Shown here: piece after piece, positions 48,598 through 57,635 of the stretch
Layout of the letters: each line of letters opens with the position of its first letter
Numbering within the stretch: position 1 is the first letter of the stretch
DNA from: Hyphomicrobiales bacterium
GTDB lineage: Bacteria > Pseudomonadota > Alphaproteobacteria > Rhizobiales > Rhizobiaceae
Reading direction: 5' to 3'
DNA length: 64,000 nt
Assembly (NCBI GenBank): GCA_900465685.1
Contig: UEGR01000021.1
Coordinates: 36,302 to 100,301 of the forward strand
Translations under genes and position numbers: made by a program
The notes under the pieces: model-generated
The model's input: only the letters and a program-made list of their open reading frames with translations
What the model was told of the DNA's origin: nothing
Database searches by the model: none

Positions 48598-49746
48598 TCA
48601 CGATTTCGGCGTCAGTTTCAAAAGGCGTCCGGGATTATCATCTTCGATCACCCAGATCGCTCCGTCTGGGCCGACAGTCACATCGCGGATGCGATTGCCC
48701 ATATCGAAGCGCTGCGCTTCGTCGGGCTGGCCTTTGCCATCGAATGACACTCGCACCAGCGCCATGGATGAAAGACCGGCAATCAGGGCCGAACCATCCC
48801 AGGATTTGAACATATCGCCCTTGTAGAAGACCAGACCGCCCGGTGAAATCACCGGCGTCCAGTACAGCAACGGCGCTTCGAATTCCGGTCGGGTGCTGTG
48901 ACGTGGGATCGGCCTGCCGCTATAATTGTCGCCATTGGAAACAAGCGGCCAGCCGTAATTGAGGCCGGGCTTGATCAGATTGAACTCGTCGCCGCCCCTT
49001 GGACCCATCTCATTTTCCCAAAGCTTGCCATCCGGCGCAAAGGCCAGCCCATAAGGATTGCGGTGGCCGGTCGTCCAGGTCAGGCCGCGAATACCGCCCT
49101 CGCTCGCATGGGGATTGTCTTCCGGCACGGACCCGTCGAGATTCATGCGCAGGATCTTGCCCATGGGGGCTTTGTCATCCTGTGCGGTGGCAGGCTGCAT
49201 GCGTTCGCCGACCGATAGGAACAAGTGCTTGCCGTCCGGCGCGAAGGCGATCTTTCCGCCCGGCTGTCCGCCCTTGGCAACCACATCCTGCTTCCACAGC
49301 GTGGTCACGTCTTCGAGCGCGGCCCTGCCGTCGCTCTCCGCCAGTATGGCCCGCGCCAGCACAACACTGCTTCCGCCTTCAGCCGGCTCGTTATAGGTAA
49401 AATAAAGCGCCTTGCTCTTCGCAAAATCTGGCGCTGGCTCCACATCGAGCAAACCATTTTGTCCGCTATAGGCGACCTTGGGCACGCCGGACACGTCAGT
49501 CTTTTTGCCCGCCTCCGTGGCGATGAAAATCTCACCGGGCTTTTCGGTCACGACAAGTCGGCCATCGGGCAGGAAAGCAATTGCCCAAGGCGTGTTGAAC
49601 TCCGCAACGCTTGTGACATTGAAAGGCAGCTCGGCCTCGGCTTTCCGATCGCCCGCATTGATGCTGGCGGACCAGGCGGAATGGATCGGAACAGATGCCA
49701 CCGATGCGGCGAGAGCAAATAGCAGACTGAGGTAAGCGGCGCGCAT
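48598..49746 (-). CDS. PQQ-type soluble aldose dehydrogenase (YliI-like), secreted
   Basis: Secreted beta-propeller of 382 residues with a signal peptide (AAYLSLLFALAASVASVPIH, cleaved near AWSA). Family segments: WAIAFLPDGRLVVTEKPGEI, GLLDVEPAPDF, GERMQPATAQDDKAPMGKIL, RNPYGLAFAPDGKLWENEMGPRGGDEFNLI and YWTPVISPGGL. These match glucose/sorbosone dehydrogenases that use PQQ in the periplasm to oxidise aldoses. Whether this organism makes PQQ is not shown here. The ATG at 49746 has GAGGAG five bases upstream. It interrupts the glycolytic cluster on the opposite strand. Confidence 0.88.
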   Translation of the reverse strand: MRAAYLSLLFALAASVASVPIHSAWSASINAGDRKAEAELPFNVTSVAEFNTPWAIAFLPDGRLVVTEKPGEIFIATEAGKKTDVSGVPKVAYSGQNGLLDVEPAPDFAKSKALYFTYNEPAEGGSSVVLARAILAESDGRAALEDVTTLWKQDVVAKGGQPGGKIAFAPDGKHLFLSVGERMQPATAQDDKAPMGKILRMNLDGSVPEDNPHASEGGIRGLTWTTGHRNPYGLAFAPDGKLWENEMGPRGGDEFNLIKPGLNYGWPLVSNGDNYSGRPIPRHSTRPEFEAPLLYWTPVISPGGLVFYKGDMFKSWDGSALIAGLSSMALVRVSFDGKGQPDEAQRFDMGNRIRDVTVGPDGAIWVIEDDNPGRLLKLTPKS

Positions 49747-50030
49747 GTCTTCTCCTCGGAGGCTTTGACGATGAGAATGGCAGGTCATTGTTACATGGGG
49801 TCTTGTCGCCGAGATGAAACCCCTCATCGAAAAAACCTTGAACGGGCCTCGTCTGACAGACGGTAAGAAAACTTGTCCAATCTAAATCGTTTAAAAAAAT
49901 TTCAATCGTTTCAATCGGTTGCGCTGCCATTTGTTTTACCGAACACTTCTGCTATCGGCGGTGAGCCATTAATTTCCGATGCCGGCGGAAGCCACTTCCG
50001 GTCGGCCTGGCCTGTAGAGGAGCTTTACGA
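49747..50030 (+). promoter_or_regulatory. fba / sugar dehydrogenase divergent control region with direct repeats
   Basis: About 285 bp with no gene. Two adjacent 9-base units tttcaatcg-tttcaatcg lie at 49900-49917, followed by gtt, and a related aaatcgttt lies at 49884-49892, about 120-145 bp before fba. Spaced units on one helix face suggest a regulator site controlling fba, the divergent dehydrogenase, or both. The protein is unknown. Confidence 0.5.
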
Positions 50031-51056
50031 ATGACCGAACGTCTCGAAGATATTGCGATTGCCATGGTCGCTTCCGGAAAGGGCATTCTGGCCGCTGATG
50101 AAAGCTCCGGAACCATCAAGAAGCGCTTCGATTCGATCAATCTGACGTCCACGGAAGATGCGCGCCGCGATTATCGCGAGATGCTCTTCCGCGCCGACGA
50201 TGCGATGAAGAACTACATTTCCGGCGTCATCCTTTACGATGAAACCATCCGCCAGAAAGCCAAGGACGGCACGCCGCTCGCAGAAATCATCCGCAATGCG
50301 GGTTCGATTCCGGGCATCAAGGTCGATGCTGGCGCAAAGGCCCTGGCCGGTTTCCCGGGTGAAACCATCACCGAAGGTCTGGACGGCCTGCGCGAACGCC
50401 TGAACGAATATTACGGTCTCGGCGCACGTTTCGCCAAATGGCGCGGCGTCATCGCCATTGCCAATGGCGTGCCGACCTGGGGCGCGATCAAGCAGAATGC
50501 CCAGGCGCTGGCGCGCTATGCAGCGCTTTGCCAGGAAGCTGGCATTGTGCCAATCGTCGAGCCGGAAGTTCTGATGGACGGCAAGCCGGGCGATCACAAC
50601 ATCGACCGCTGCTATGAAGTAACCGAACTGGTTCTGAAGACCGTCTTCGCCGAGCTTTATGACGCCCGCGTCAAGCTGGAAGGCATGATCCTCAAGCCGA
50701 ACATGGTCATCGACGGCAAGAATGCCCGCAAGGCATCGGTCGAGGAAGTTGCAGAAAAGACCGTGCGTTGCCTCAAGGCGACCGTACCGGTAACCGTTCC
50801 GGGCATCGCCTTCCTTTCGGGCGGCCAGTCCGACGAAGAAGCAACCGCGCATCTCTCGGCCATGAATGCCGGCTACGATATGCCGTGGCAGCTGACCTTC
50901 TCTTACGGTCGTGCTCTTCAGGCAGCAGCGCTTCAGGCATGGGGCGGCAAGCCGGAGAATGTTGCTGCTGGTCAGCGCGCCTTCACGCACCGCGCCCGCA
51001 TGAACGGCCTTGCGGCAACTGGCGGCTGGAAAAAAGAACTCGAAAAGGCTGCCTGA
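50031..51056 (+). CDS. fba: Fructose-bisphosphate aldolase, class I
   Basis: Schiff-base aldolase of 341 residues, the class I type with DIAIAMVASGKGILAADESSGTIKKRF at the start, active-site lysine region KWRGVIAIANGVPTWG (first lysine) and KLEGMILKPNMVIDG (Schiff-base lysine of class I enzymes), then TVPVTVPGIAFLSGGQSDEEAT. It cleaves fructose-1,6-bisphosphate to dihydroxyacetone phosphate and glyceraldehyde-3-phosphate. AGAGGAG precedes the start. A terminator shared with the convergent small gene follows. Confidence 0.95.
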   Translation: MTERLEDIAIAMVASGKGILAADESSGTIKKRFDSINLTSTEDARRDYREMLFRADDAMKNYISGVILYDETIRQKAKDGTPLAEIIRNAGSIPGIKVDAGAKALAGFPGETITEGLDGLRERLNEYYGLGARFAKWRGVIAIANGVPTWGAIKQNAQALARYAALCQEAGIVPIVEPEVLMDGKPGDHNIDRCYEVTELVLKTVFAELYDARVKLEGMILKPNMVIDGKNARKASVEEVAEKTVRCLKATVPVTVPGIAFLSGGQSDEEATAHLSAMNAGYDMPWQLTFSYGRALQAAALQAWGGKPENVAAGQRAFTHRARMNGLAATGGWKKELEKAA

Positions 51057-51082
51057 TCCATTTCAGAGCCAGAGACATGAAG

Positions 51083-51111
51083 AAAAGCCCGGTTTCAACC
51101 GGGCTTTTTTA
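51083..51111. terminator. Bidirectional terminator after fba
   Basis: aaaagcccggt-ttca-accgggctttttt; its right edge overlaps the TAA of the small membrane protein gene on the minus strand. Confidence 0.88.
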
Positions 51112-51273
51112 CGATTCGCGGAAATGAAAGCCGACAGCCAGCGCCATGACAAACAAGGCGATGACGGCAATTTTCCAGAAATCGCCGCGACGCTTCAATC
51201 CCGGCAAGCCGAGCGGTTTGATGATGTGCAGTCCCATCAGCAGGACAAGCAGCACAGGCAGAACTTTGGTCAC
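51109..51273 (-). CDS. Small two-helix membrane protein (54 aa), GTG start
   Basis: Short hydrophobic protein: helix one about 3-20 (KVLPVLLVLLMGLHIIKPLG), a basic turn (LKRRGDFWK) and helix two about 32-50 (IAVIALFVMALAVGFHF). The GTG at 51273 has GAGAGG seven bases upstream, which decides the start; an ATG frame to 51354 has no such site. The stop lies in the fba terminator, so its mRNA ends with that hairpin. No known family recognised; a hypothetical but credible gene. Confidence 0.6.
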   Translation of the reverse strand: MTKVLPVLLVLLMGLHIIKPLGLPGLKRRGDFWKIAVIALFVMALAVGFHFRES

Positions 51274-51625
51274 GGCGACACCTCTCCCCTCCTTGTGACG
51301 CAGGTGCCTGCAAGCTGCAAGCACTCTTGCTGAAGAGCATCTCGAAAAATGCAAAGCGCCATTCGGTCAAGATGCGCATAAAAACAAACAATTAGACCGC
51401 CCTCAAAAGGCCGTCGCTTTATGTTCCGATCTTCATCTTAAGTCCCATGGACGAAGCTTTATGGCTCGGCGTAAATTAAGGATGGAGGAGATGTAAGCGC
51501 ACTGTGAAATCCGGGAGGATTTCGGTCTGAGGAGGCCGCTCGCGCGCTGACATCTGATGAAAAATCGCACCATGAAACGCCCCTTATACGGGCGGTGACG
51601 GGTGCGTGTTTCTGGGAGGAACAGC
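51274..51625. other. prpE upstream region
   Basis: About 350 bp. It holds a degenerate RIME-like segment (gaagagcatctcgaaaaatgcaaagcgccattcggtcaagatgcgc, 51333-51377). The rest shows no gene. Probable promoters for prpE and the small membrane protein. Confidence 0.4.
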
Positions 51626-53536
51626 ATGACTTCGAAATATGCCGAAACCTATGCCGCCTGGCAGGCCGGTCCCGAGCGTTTCTGGGCGGAAGCCGCGCAG
51701 GCGATCGACTGGTTCAAGCCATGGGATCAGGTTTTTGCAGGAGACGAAGGCGTCTATGGCCGCTGGTTCACCGGCGCGGAATGCAATACCTGCTACAATA
51801 CGCTCGACCGTCACGTCGCCAATGGGCGCGGCGATCAGCTTGCACTGATCTACGAAAGCCCCGTCACCGGCAAGGTGCGCAAATTCACCTATAGCGAACT
51901 GCTGGAGGAAGTGGAGGCGCTTTCTGCTGTCATGCTCGACAACGGCGTGACGAAGGGCGACCGCGTCCTGATCTATATGCCGATGGTGCCCGAAGCTGCC
52001 GTCGCCATGCTCGCATCCGCGCGAATCGGCGCTGTGCATTCCGTCGTTTTTGGTGGTTTCGCCGCCAATGAACTCGCAACGCGCATCGACGACGCCAAGC
52101 CCGTGATGATCATTGCCGGTTCCTGCGGCATCGAGCCGACGCGCGTGGTGCCCTATCAGGACATGCTCGACAAGGCCATTGCAACCGCCCATCACAAGGT
52201 CGGCCATTGCATCATCTTGCAACGCGAACAATATGCGCACGCCCCCGTTGAAGGGCGCGATATCGATTACAAAACCGCCGTTGACGCGGCGCGCGGCCGC
52301 CACATCCCCTGTACGCCAGTCGCCGCGACCGATCCTCTCTATGTGCTCTATACGTCCGGCACCACCGGCGAGCCGAAAGGCGTGGTGCGCGACAATGGCG
52401 GGCACATGGTGGCGCTGGCCTGGTCGCTCAAACACGTTTTCGGCGTGGAGCCGGGGCAAGTTTTCTGGGCAGCCTCGGATGTCGGTTGGGTGGTCGGCCA
52501 CTCCTATATCGTCTATGCGCCGCTGCTGGCCGGAGCCACGACGATCCTGTTCGAAGGCAAGCCCATCGGCACGCCGGATGCGGGCACCTATTGGCGCATC
52601 ATCGCCGAACATGGTGTGGAGGTGATGTTCACTGCGCCAACGGCGCTGCGCGCTATCAAGAAGGAAGATGCCGACGGTCACTTCGTCCGCAAATATGACC
52701 TGTCGAAATTCCGCGCGCTGTTTCTGGCGGGTGAACGCGCCGATCCGGACACGATCCATTGGGCGGAAAACCTGATCGGACGCCCGGTGATCGATCACTG
52801 GTGGCAGACCGAAAGCGGCTGGCCCATGGTCGCCAATCCGCTTGGCCTCGGTCTTCTGGAAACGAAATATGGATCGCCTGCAGTCTGTCTTCCGGGCTAT
52901 GATATCCGCGTGCTGGACGATGAAGGCCATGAGGTCGAACGCGGCCAGCTCGGCAATATCCTGATCAAGCTGCCGCTGCCGCCCGGCTGCCTGCCGACAC
53001 TGTGGAATGCCGATGAGCGCTTCAGATTAGCTTATCTCGCGGAGTTCCCCGGCTATTATAAAACCGCCGATGCCGGATATATGGATAGTGACGGCTATCT
53101 CTACATCATGAGCCGCACCGACGACATCATCAATGTCGCGGGCCATCGCCTGTCGACGGGCGCGATGGAAGAGGTCCTTTCCAGCCATCCCGATGTGGCG
53201 GAATGCGCGGTGCTCGGCATTTCCGATCCGGTCAAGGGTCAGGCGCCTTGCGGCTTTCTGGTGCTGAAATCCAATATCGACCGCGATACAAGCGAGGTCG
53301 AAAAGGAATGCGTCGCCATGGTTCGTGATGCTATCGGCCCGGTAGCAGCCTTCCGGCTGGCCTTGACCGTCAAGCGCCTGCCCAAGACCCGCTCCGGCAA
53401 GATCCTGCGCTCGACCATCCAGAAAATCGCCGATGGCGAAACATGGAAAATGCCCGCCACCATCGAAGATCCGGCGGTTCTCGATGAAATCAGCACGATC
53501 CTGCGCGAACGTCACATCGGCATGGCCTTCGCCTGA
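51626..53536 (+). CDS. prpE: Propionate--CoA ligase PrpE
   Basis: AMP-forming acyl-CoA synthetase of 636 residues. Adenylation motif YVLYTSGTTGEPKGVVRDNGGH, VGWVVGHSYIVYAPLLAG, DHWWQTESGWP, the PrpE-like YGSPAVCLPGYDIRVLDD, the hinge YIMSRTDDIINVAGHRLSTG and the acetylatable lysine loop PKTRSGKILRS are present. It activates propionate (and probably acetate) to propionyl-CoA. GGGAGGA is five bases before the ATG. No prpB/C/D genes are nearby. Substrate call rests on family resemblance. Confidence 0.88.
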   Translation: MTSKYAETYAAWQAGPERFWAEAAQAIDWFKPWDQVFAGDEGVYGRWFTGAECNTCYNTLDRHVANGRGDQLALIYESPVTGKVRKFTYSELLEEVEALSAVMLDNGVTKGDRVLIYMPMVPEAAVAMLASARIGAVHSVVFGGFAANELATRIDDAKPVMIIAGSCGIEPTRVVPYQDMLDKAIATAHHKVGHCIILQREQYAHAPVEGRDIDYKTAVDAARGRHIPCTPVAATDPLYVLYTSGTTGEPKGVVRDNGGHMVALAWSLKHVFGVEPGQVFWAASDVGWVVGHSYIVYAPLLAGATTILFEGKPIGTPDAGTYWRIIAEHGVEVMFTAPTALRAIKKEDADGHFVRKYDLSKFRALFLAGERADPDTIHWAENLIGRPVIDHWWQTESGWPMVANPLGLGLLETKYGSPAVCLPGYDIRVLDDEGHEVERGQLGNILIKLPLPPGCLPTLWNADERFRLAYLAEFPGYYKTADAGYMDSDGYLYIMSRTDDIINVAGHRLSTGAMEEVLSSHPDVAECAVLGISDPVKGQAPCGFLVLKSNIDRDTSEVEKECVAMVRDAIGPVAAFRLALTVKRLPKTRSGKILRSTIQKIADGETWKMPATIEDPAVLDEISTILRERHIGMAFA

Positions 53537-53616
53537 GCCTTGTAACGGCATCAGACCCAAACTATTGACCGGCGGTTTTCGCCGGTCCACTCTCCGCGCG
53601 AAACGGAGAACAGACC

Positions 53617-54408
53617 ATGCAGCTTGAAGGCAAGGTAGCCATCGTCACCGGTGCTGCCCGCGGTATTGGCTATGCCATCGCAAAACGCTTCCTCATGGAC
53701 GGCGCCAGCGTCGTTCTTTCAGATATCGACACCACGGCAACCTTGCAGGCGGTCAAGGACCTCGAACAATTCGGCGATGTGCGCGCCATGGCGGCGGATG
53801 TCGGCGACAAGCTCGATATCCATAATCTGATGACCTTTACCGTCACCAATCTCGGCGAGATCGATATTCTCGTCAACAATGCCGGTATCGTGCACAAGGC
53901 GGATTTTCTCGACCTCAAGGAAGAGGATTTCGACCGCGTCATGCGCGTCAATCTGAAGGGCGCATTCCTGTGCGGACAGGCTGTCGCCAAGCGCATGGTC
54001 GCCCGTGTGGAAGCCGGTGGCGAAGCAGGCACGATCATCAACATGTCATCGATCAACGCCATTTTCGGACTGCCGGAACAGCTCGCTTATTCCGTCTCCA
54101 AAGGCGGGCTGAGCCAGCTGACACGCACCATGGCCGTAGCGCTCGCGAAATGGGGCATCCGCGTCAACGCCATCGGTCCCGGCTCCATCCAGACAGACAT
54201 GCTGTCGGCAGTGAACACCGACGCCGAGGCGCGCAAAACGATTCTGTCACGCACGCCGCTTGGCCGAATCGGAGAACCGGCGGAAATTGCATCCATCGCC
54301 TCGTTTCTCGCATCGCGGGACGCCAGTTATATCACCGGCCAGACGATCTATGCCGATGGCGGACGTCTGCCGCTCAGCTATATGGCCGAACCACGTTTCA
54401 AACCGTAA
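53617..54408 (+). CDS. Short-chain dehydrogenase/reductase
   Basis: Classical SDR of 263 residues: cofactor motif VTGAARGIGYAIA, ADVGD, LVNNAGIVHKADF, catalytic S-Y-K in INMSSINAIFGLPEQLAYSVSKGGL, and a C-terminal IYADGGRLPLSYM. An acidic residue after the second strand (LSDIDTT) suggests NAD preference. Substrate unknown; it follows prpE by 80 bp and may be co-transcribed. GGAGAACAG precedes the start. Confidence 0.9.
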   Translation: MQLEGKVAIVTGAARGIGYAIAKRFLMDGASVVLSDIDTTATLQAVKDLEQFGDVRAMAADVGDKLDIHNLMTFTVTNLGEIDILVNNAGIVHKADFLDLKEEDFDRVMRVNLKGAFLCGQAVAKRMVARVEAGGEAGTIINMSSINAIFGLPEQLAYSVSKGGLSQLTRTMAVALAKWGIRVNAIGPGSIQTDMLSAVNTDAEARKTILSRTPLGRIGEPAEIASIASFLASRDASYITGQTIYADGGRLPLSYMAEPRFKP

Positions 54409-54466
54409 GTGCTTGCGATGCGCTGGTACCGATACCTATATATTAGCGACATAATAATATCGCTTT

Positions 54467-54492
54467 GCTCCTGACAGAAAGCTGTCAGGAGG
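54467..54492 (+). terminator. Ten-base hairpin between SDR and DUF1127-like gene
   Basis: ctcctgacag-aaag-ctgtcaggag, a perfect stem without a T-run. It may be an mRNA 3' end or a leader structure of the following gene; its 3' arm carries AGGAG-type sequence. Confidence 0.4.
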
Positions 54493-54533
54493 GGTGTGCG
54501 ATAGTGTTTCCCTAAGGATGAGGGAGATCAACT

Positions 54534-54719
54534 ATGGCACTCGCAATCGCACCGCTGATCGCAATCTTGAGGGAATACAGGCGCAGGCATGATGAGCGCC
54601 GCCGTTACGTCCGCACCGAACGCGCACTGGACGGTTTGCCGAAAGATTTGCGCAAGGATTTGGGCTGGCCGGATCGCTATCTGGAACAGCGCAAGACCAA
54701 ATATTGCAACGGAGAGTAA
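54534..54719 (+). CDS. DUF1127-like small basic protein
   Basis: Small arginine-rich protein of 61 residues. Its segment RTERALDGLPKDLRKDLGWP resembles the DUF1127 (YjiS-like) motif with an L..L.d..LrDiG pattern. DUF1127 proteins of Rhizobiales and related bacteria affect RNA turnover and phosphate or carbon metabolism. GAGGGAGA lies before the start. Its TAA is eight bases before the YafY regulator start, so the two are coupled. Confidence 0.7.
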   Translation: MALAIAPLIAILREYRRRHDERRRYVRTERALDGLPKDLRKDLGWPDRYLEQRKTKYCNGE

Positions 54720-54726
54720 ACCCGGA

Positions 54727-55428
54727 ATGCGCAGAGCAGACCGTCTTTTCCAGATCGTTCAGCACCTGCGCGGTGGCAGGCTTGTCACCGCGCGCCAGCT
54801 TGCCGAACGGCTGGAAGTCTCCGAACGAACCATCTATCGCGACATATCCGACCTGCAATCGACCGGCGTTCCGATCGATGGCGAGGCCGGTGTCGGCTAT
54901 ATATTGCGGCAGGGTTTCGAGCTGCCGCCGCTGATGTTCACGCGTGATGAAATCGTTGCGCTGGTAGCGGGTGCGCGCCTCATCCGCGCCTGGGGCGGTG
55001 TATCCATGGCGCGCGGCGCCGAGGAAGCTCTGGTCAAGATCGAGGCCGTACTGCCCAAGGAAGAGCGCGCGCGCATCACCGGCACACAAATCCACGCCCC
55101 TACTGCCAGAATCAGTATCGACGAGCGCCGCATCATCGACGCTGTTGAGCGCGCGGTTGACGAAAGCAGCGTGCTCAATATCCGCTACCGTGATCTCGAA
55201 GCCCGTGAGAGCGAACGCGATATTCGCCCGCTCGGCCTGTGGTTCTGGGGCAAGGTATGGACCGTGATCGGCTGGTGCGAACTGCGTAATGCGTTCCGCA
55301 CCTTCCGCACCGACCGCATTGTCGAGGCAAGCGAAGCTGGCCGCCGGTTTAGGGCCGAACGCGGCAAGACACTGGCCGACTTCTACCGCCTGATGGAAAT
55401 GAGCGAGTACAACGCGTTCAAGGACTGA
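54727..55428 (+). CDS. YafY-type HTH/WYL-domain regulator
   Basis: DNA-binding protein of 233 residues. N-terminal helix-turn-helix (LAERLEVSERTIYRDISDLQ) and a C-terminal WYL domain (about 140-205, VLNIRYRDLEARESERDIRP, GLWFWGKVWTVIGWCELRNAFRTFRTDRI), which often binds nucleic acid or nucleotide-type ligands. ATG at 54727 has GGAGAG upstream. It follows the DUF1127-like gene in one unit. Target unknown. Confidence 0.88.
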   Translation: MRRADRLFQIVQHLRGGRLVTARQLAERLEVSERTIYRDISDLQSTGVPIDGEAGVGYILRQGFELPPLMFTRDEIVALVAGARLIRAWGGVSMARGAEEALVKIEAVLPKEERARITGTQIHAPTARISIDERRIIDAVERAVDESSVLNIRYRDLEARESERDIRPLGLWFWGKVWTVIGWCELRNAFRTFRTDRIVEASEAGRRFRAERGKTLADFYRLMEMSEYNAFKD

Positions 55429-55441
55429 AACGCAGCATAAT

Positions 55442-55472
55442 AAAAAACCCGCCGAACCGGCGGGTTTTTTGA
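55442..55472. terminator. Bidirectional terminator yafY-like / trcR
   Basis: aaaaacccgccg-aac-cggcgggttttttg between convergent genes, T-runs on both strands. Confidence 0.88.
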
Positions 55473-55488
55473 TCACTTGTTACGAAGA

Positions 55489-56175
55489 TTATTCTTCGTC
55501 TTCGTCGGTGTTCGTGCCCTTGAGGGACGAGAGCTTCGCGAAAACCTTGTCCGCGTCGAGTTCTTCTTCTGCAGCCGGTTCGTCGCGATAATCGAAGTTT
55601 TCCGTTGCGGAAGCTGGCAGCAGCGTGCTGTCGGATTCCGGTGCAGCCGGACGGTTGCGCGCTGCGCGTTCGACTTCAATGTCGAGATCGATCTGCGAGC
55701 AAAGGCCGAGCGTGACCGGGTCCATCGCCGTCAGATTGGCCGAGTTCCAGTGCGAACGGTTACGGATCTGTTCGATGGTCGACTTGGTCGTGCCGATCAG
55801 GCGCGAAATCTGCGCATCCTTCAGCTCAGGATGATTGCGCACCAGCCAGAGAATCGCGTTCGGACGATCCTGACGCTTCGACAGCGGCGTGTAGCGTGGG
55901 CCCTTGCGCTTGGCTTCAGGAACGCGAACCTTCGGGTCGGCAAGCTTCAGACGGTAGTACTGGTCCTTTTCGCCCTTCGCGATTTCCTCGCGCGAAAGCT
56001 GTCCTGTAATGACCGGGTCGAGACCCTTGATACCCTGCGAGGCTTCGCCATCGGCAATCGCCTTCACTTCCAGCGGATGCAGCTTGCAGAAAGCTGCAAT
56101 CTGATCAAACGACAGAGCCGTATTATCGACAAGCCAGACGGCCGTTGCCTTCGGCATAAGAAGCTGAGTGGCCAT
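55489..56175 (-). CDS. trcR: Cell cycle transcriptional regulator TrcR (DUF1013)
   Basis: Protein of 228 residues of the DUF1013 family, a marker of Alphaproteobacteria named TrcR in cell-cycle work. Visible segments: LPKATAVWLVDNTALSFDQIA-type N-terminus (here PKATAVWLVDNTALSFDQIA), a helix-turn-helix-like AILWLVRNHPELKDAQISRL and IGTTKSTIEQIRNRSHWNSA, and an acidic C-terminal tail ending DEDEE. AAGGA lies nine bases before the start. Monocistronic. Confidence 0.87.
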   Translation of the reverse strand: MATQLLMPKATAVWLVDNTALSFDQIAAFCKLHPLEVKAIADGEASQGIKGLDPVITGQLSREEIAKGEKDQYYRLKLADPKVRVPEAKRKGPRYTPLSKRQDRPNAILWLVRNHPELKDAQISRLIGTTKSTIEQIRNRSHWNSANLTAMDPVTLGLCSQIDLDIEVERAARNRPAAPESDSTLLPASATENFDYRDEPAAEEELDADKVFAKLSSLKGTNTDEDEE

Positions 56176-56339
56176 TAGATATAATCCTTCTGTTCGTCCG
56201 CTCCGGTGGCGCGGGACGTGGAAAAAACCACAATTTCCGGGAAATCACGGCCTATATATAGGTTTTTTGGCAGCAGGGCAAGAATGCGCTGAAGCCGTCA
56301 CAACAATCTGTGCGTGATTTCCCAATTGCGGCCATGACG

Positions 56340-56412
56340 AGCCAAAAATGGCGGGTTTGAGCAGCTGAAGCGCAAAACCACGCCATTTGCAGGCCGTCAG
56401 AACCGGAATTCT
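56340..56412. repeat. Long palindromic repeat (family 2), short copy
   Basis: gccaaaaatggcgggtttgag ... cacgccatttgcaggccgtcagaaccggaat matches the outer arms of the repeats at 6377 and 63314, but the central gagcggaatgtact / agcaccggaag part is missing. It ends where the quinone oxidoreductase gene ends. Confidence 0.6.
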
Positions 56413-57416
56413 CAGGCTATATCGAGCACGATCTTCCCGATATTTCGCCCCTCTTCCATGCGCTCATGGGCACGCCAGGCATCCTTCAGGGAAAAGATCA
56501 TGTCCATGACCGGCGCAACGCGGCGCTGGGCCAAAAGCGGCCAGACCTTGGCCTCCAGCTCGCGTGCAAGGCCTGCCTTGAACTCGACCGGGCGGGCACG
56601 CAAGGTCGATCCGGTATGAGTCAGACGCTTGGTCATCAGCAGCGCGAAATTGGCTGTTGCCTTGGCGCCATTCAAAAAGGCGATCTGCACGATGCGGCCA
56701 TCTTCGGCGGCAACCTTATAATTACGGTCGACATAATCGCCGCCCACCATGTCGAGAATAACATCGGCACCCTTGCCACCGGTCGCGTCCTTGACGGCGG
56801 TGACGAAATCCTCATCGCGATAGTTGATTGCCCGGTCTGCGCCAAGTTTCAAACAGGCATCGCATTTGTCCTTCGAACCGGCGGTCACAATGACCTTTGC
56901 CCCAAACGCCTTACCCAACTGGATGGCGGTCGTACCGATACCCGACGAACCACCGTGAATAAGCAGGGTCTCGCCTTCCTTCAGCCCACCACGTTGAAAA
57001 ACATTGTGCCAGACGGTGAAGAAGGTTTCCGGGATGGCGGCGGCCTCGATATAGCCATAGCCGGAAGGCAGCGGCAGTGCGTTGGTTTCATGCACCACGG
57101 CATATTCGGCATAGCCGCCGCCGGGTAGCAGCGCCACGACCTGATCGCCTTTTTTGAAGCGCTTCACACCCGTACCGAGAGCGACGATATCGCCTGCGAT
57201 TTCCAGTCCCGGAATATCGGATGCGCCGGGCGGCGGCGCATAGCTTCCCTGGCGTTGCAGCACGTCGGGGCGATTAACGCCCGCAGCCCGCACGCGCACC
57301 AGCACCTGCCCCTCTCCCGGCTCCGGCATGGACCGCTGAACGGGGCGCAGCATATGCGCGCCACCCGGTTCGGAAATCTCGATTGCAGTCATCCGGGAAG
57401 GTAAATCGGCCATCAT
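56412..57416 (-). CDS. NAD(P)H:quinone oxidoreductase, MDR family
   Basis: Medium-chain reductase of 334 residues without the zinc ligands of alcohol dehydrogenases. N-terminal GroES-like domain with VRVRAAGVNRPDVLQRQG, the cofactor loop LLIHGGSSGIGTTAIQLGKAF, then KCDACLKLGADRAINYRDEDF and the GADVILDMVGGDYVDRN strand. The family reduces quinones, or sometimes enoyl compounds, with NADPH. Three consecutive ATG codons follow AGGAG; I place the start at the second (57416, six-base spacing). Confidence 0.85.
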   Translation of the reverse strand: MMADLPSRMTAIEISEPGGAHMLRPVQRSMPEPGEGQVLVRVRAAGVNRPDVLQRQGSYAPPPGASDIPGLEIAGDIVALGTGVKRFKKGDQVVALLPGGGYAEYAVVHETNALPLPSGYGYIEAAAIPETFFTVWHNVFQRGGLKEGETLLIHGGSSGIGTTAIQLGKAFGAKVIVTAGSKDKCDACLKLGADRAINYRDEDFVTAVKDATGGKGADVILDMVGGDYVDRNYKVAAEDGRIVQIAFLNGAKATANFALLMTKRLTHTGSTLRARPVEFKAGLARELEAKVWPLLAQRRVAPVMDMIFSLKDAWRAHERMEEGRNIGKIVLDIA

Positions 57417-57635
57417 CATCAACTCCTGTTCGAACGCAGCCGGAATCTTGTGCGCCTTACACAGCTTCGCACCGTCGCAGAAATGCCTCACATAAGGTCT
57501 GATCTGGTGCCGTTCTCGGACACACGCAATTCCGTTAGAGAAATCGTAATCGATTTTCCCAAATATATATGCGAAGATTCAAGGTGTTAAATCTTTTCTC
57601 GGTGACTAAGCCATCATTGACCACGGAGGAAGGCC

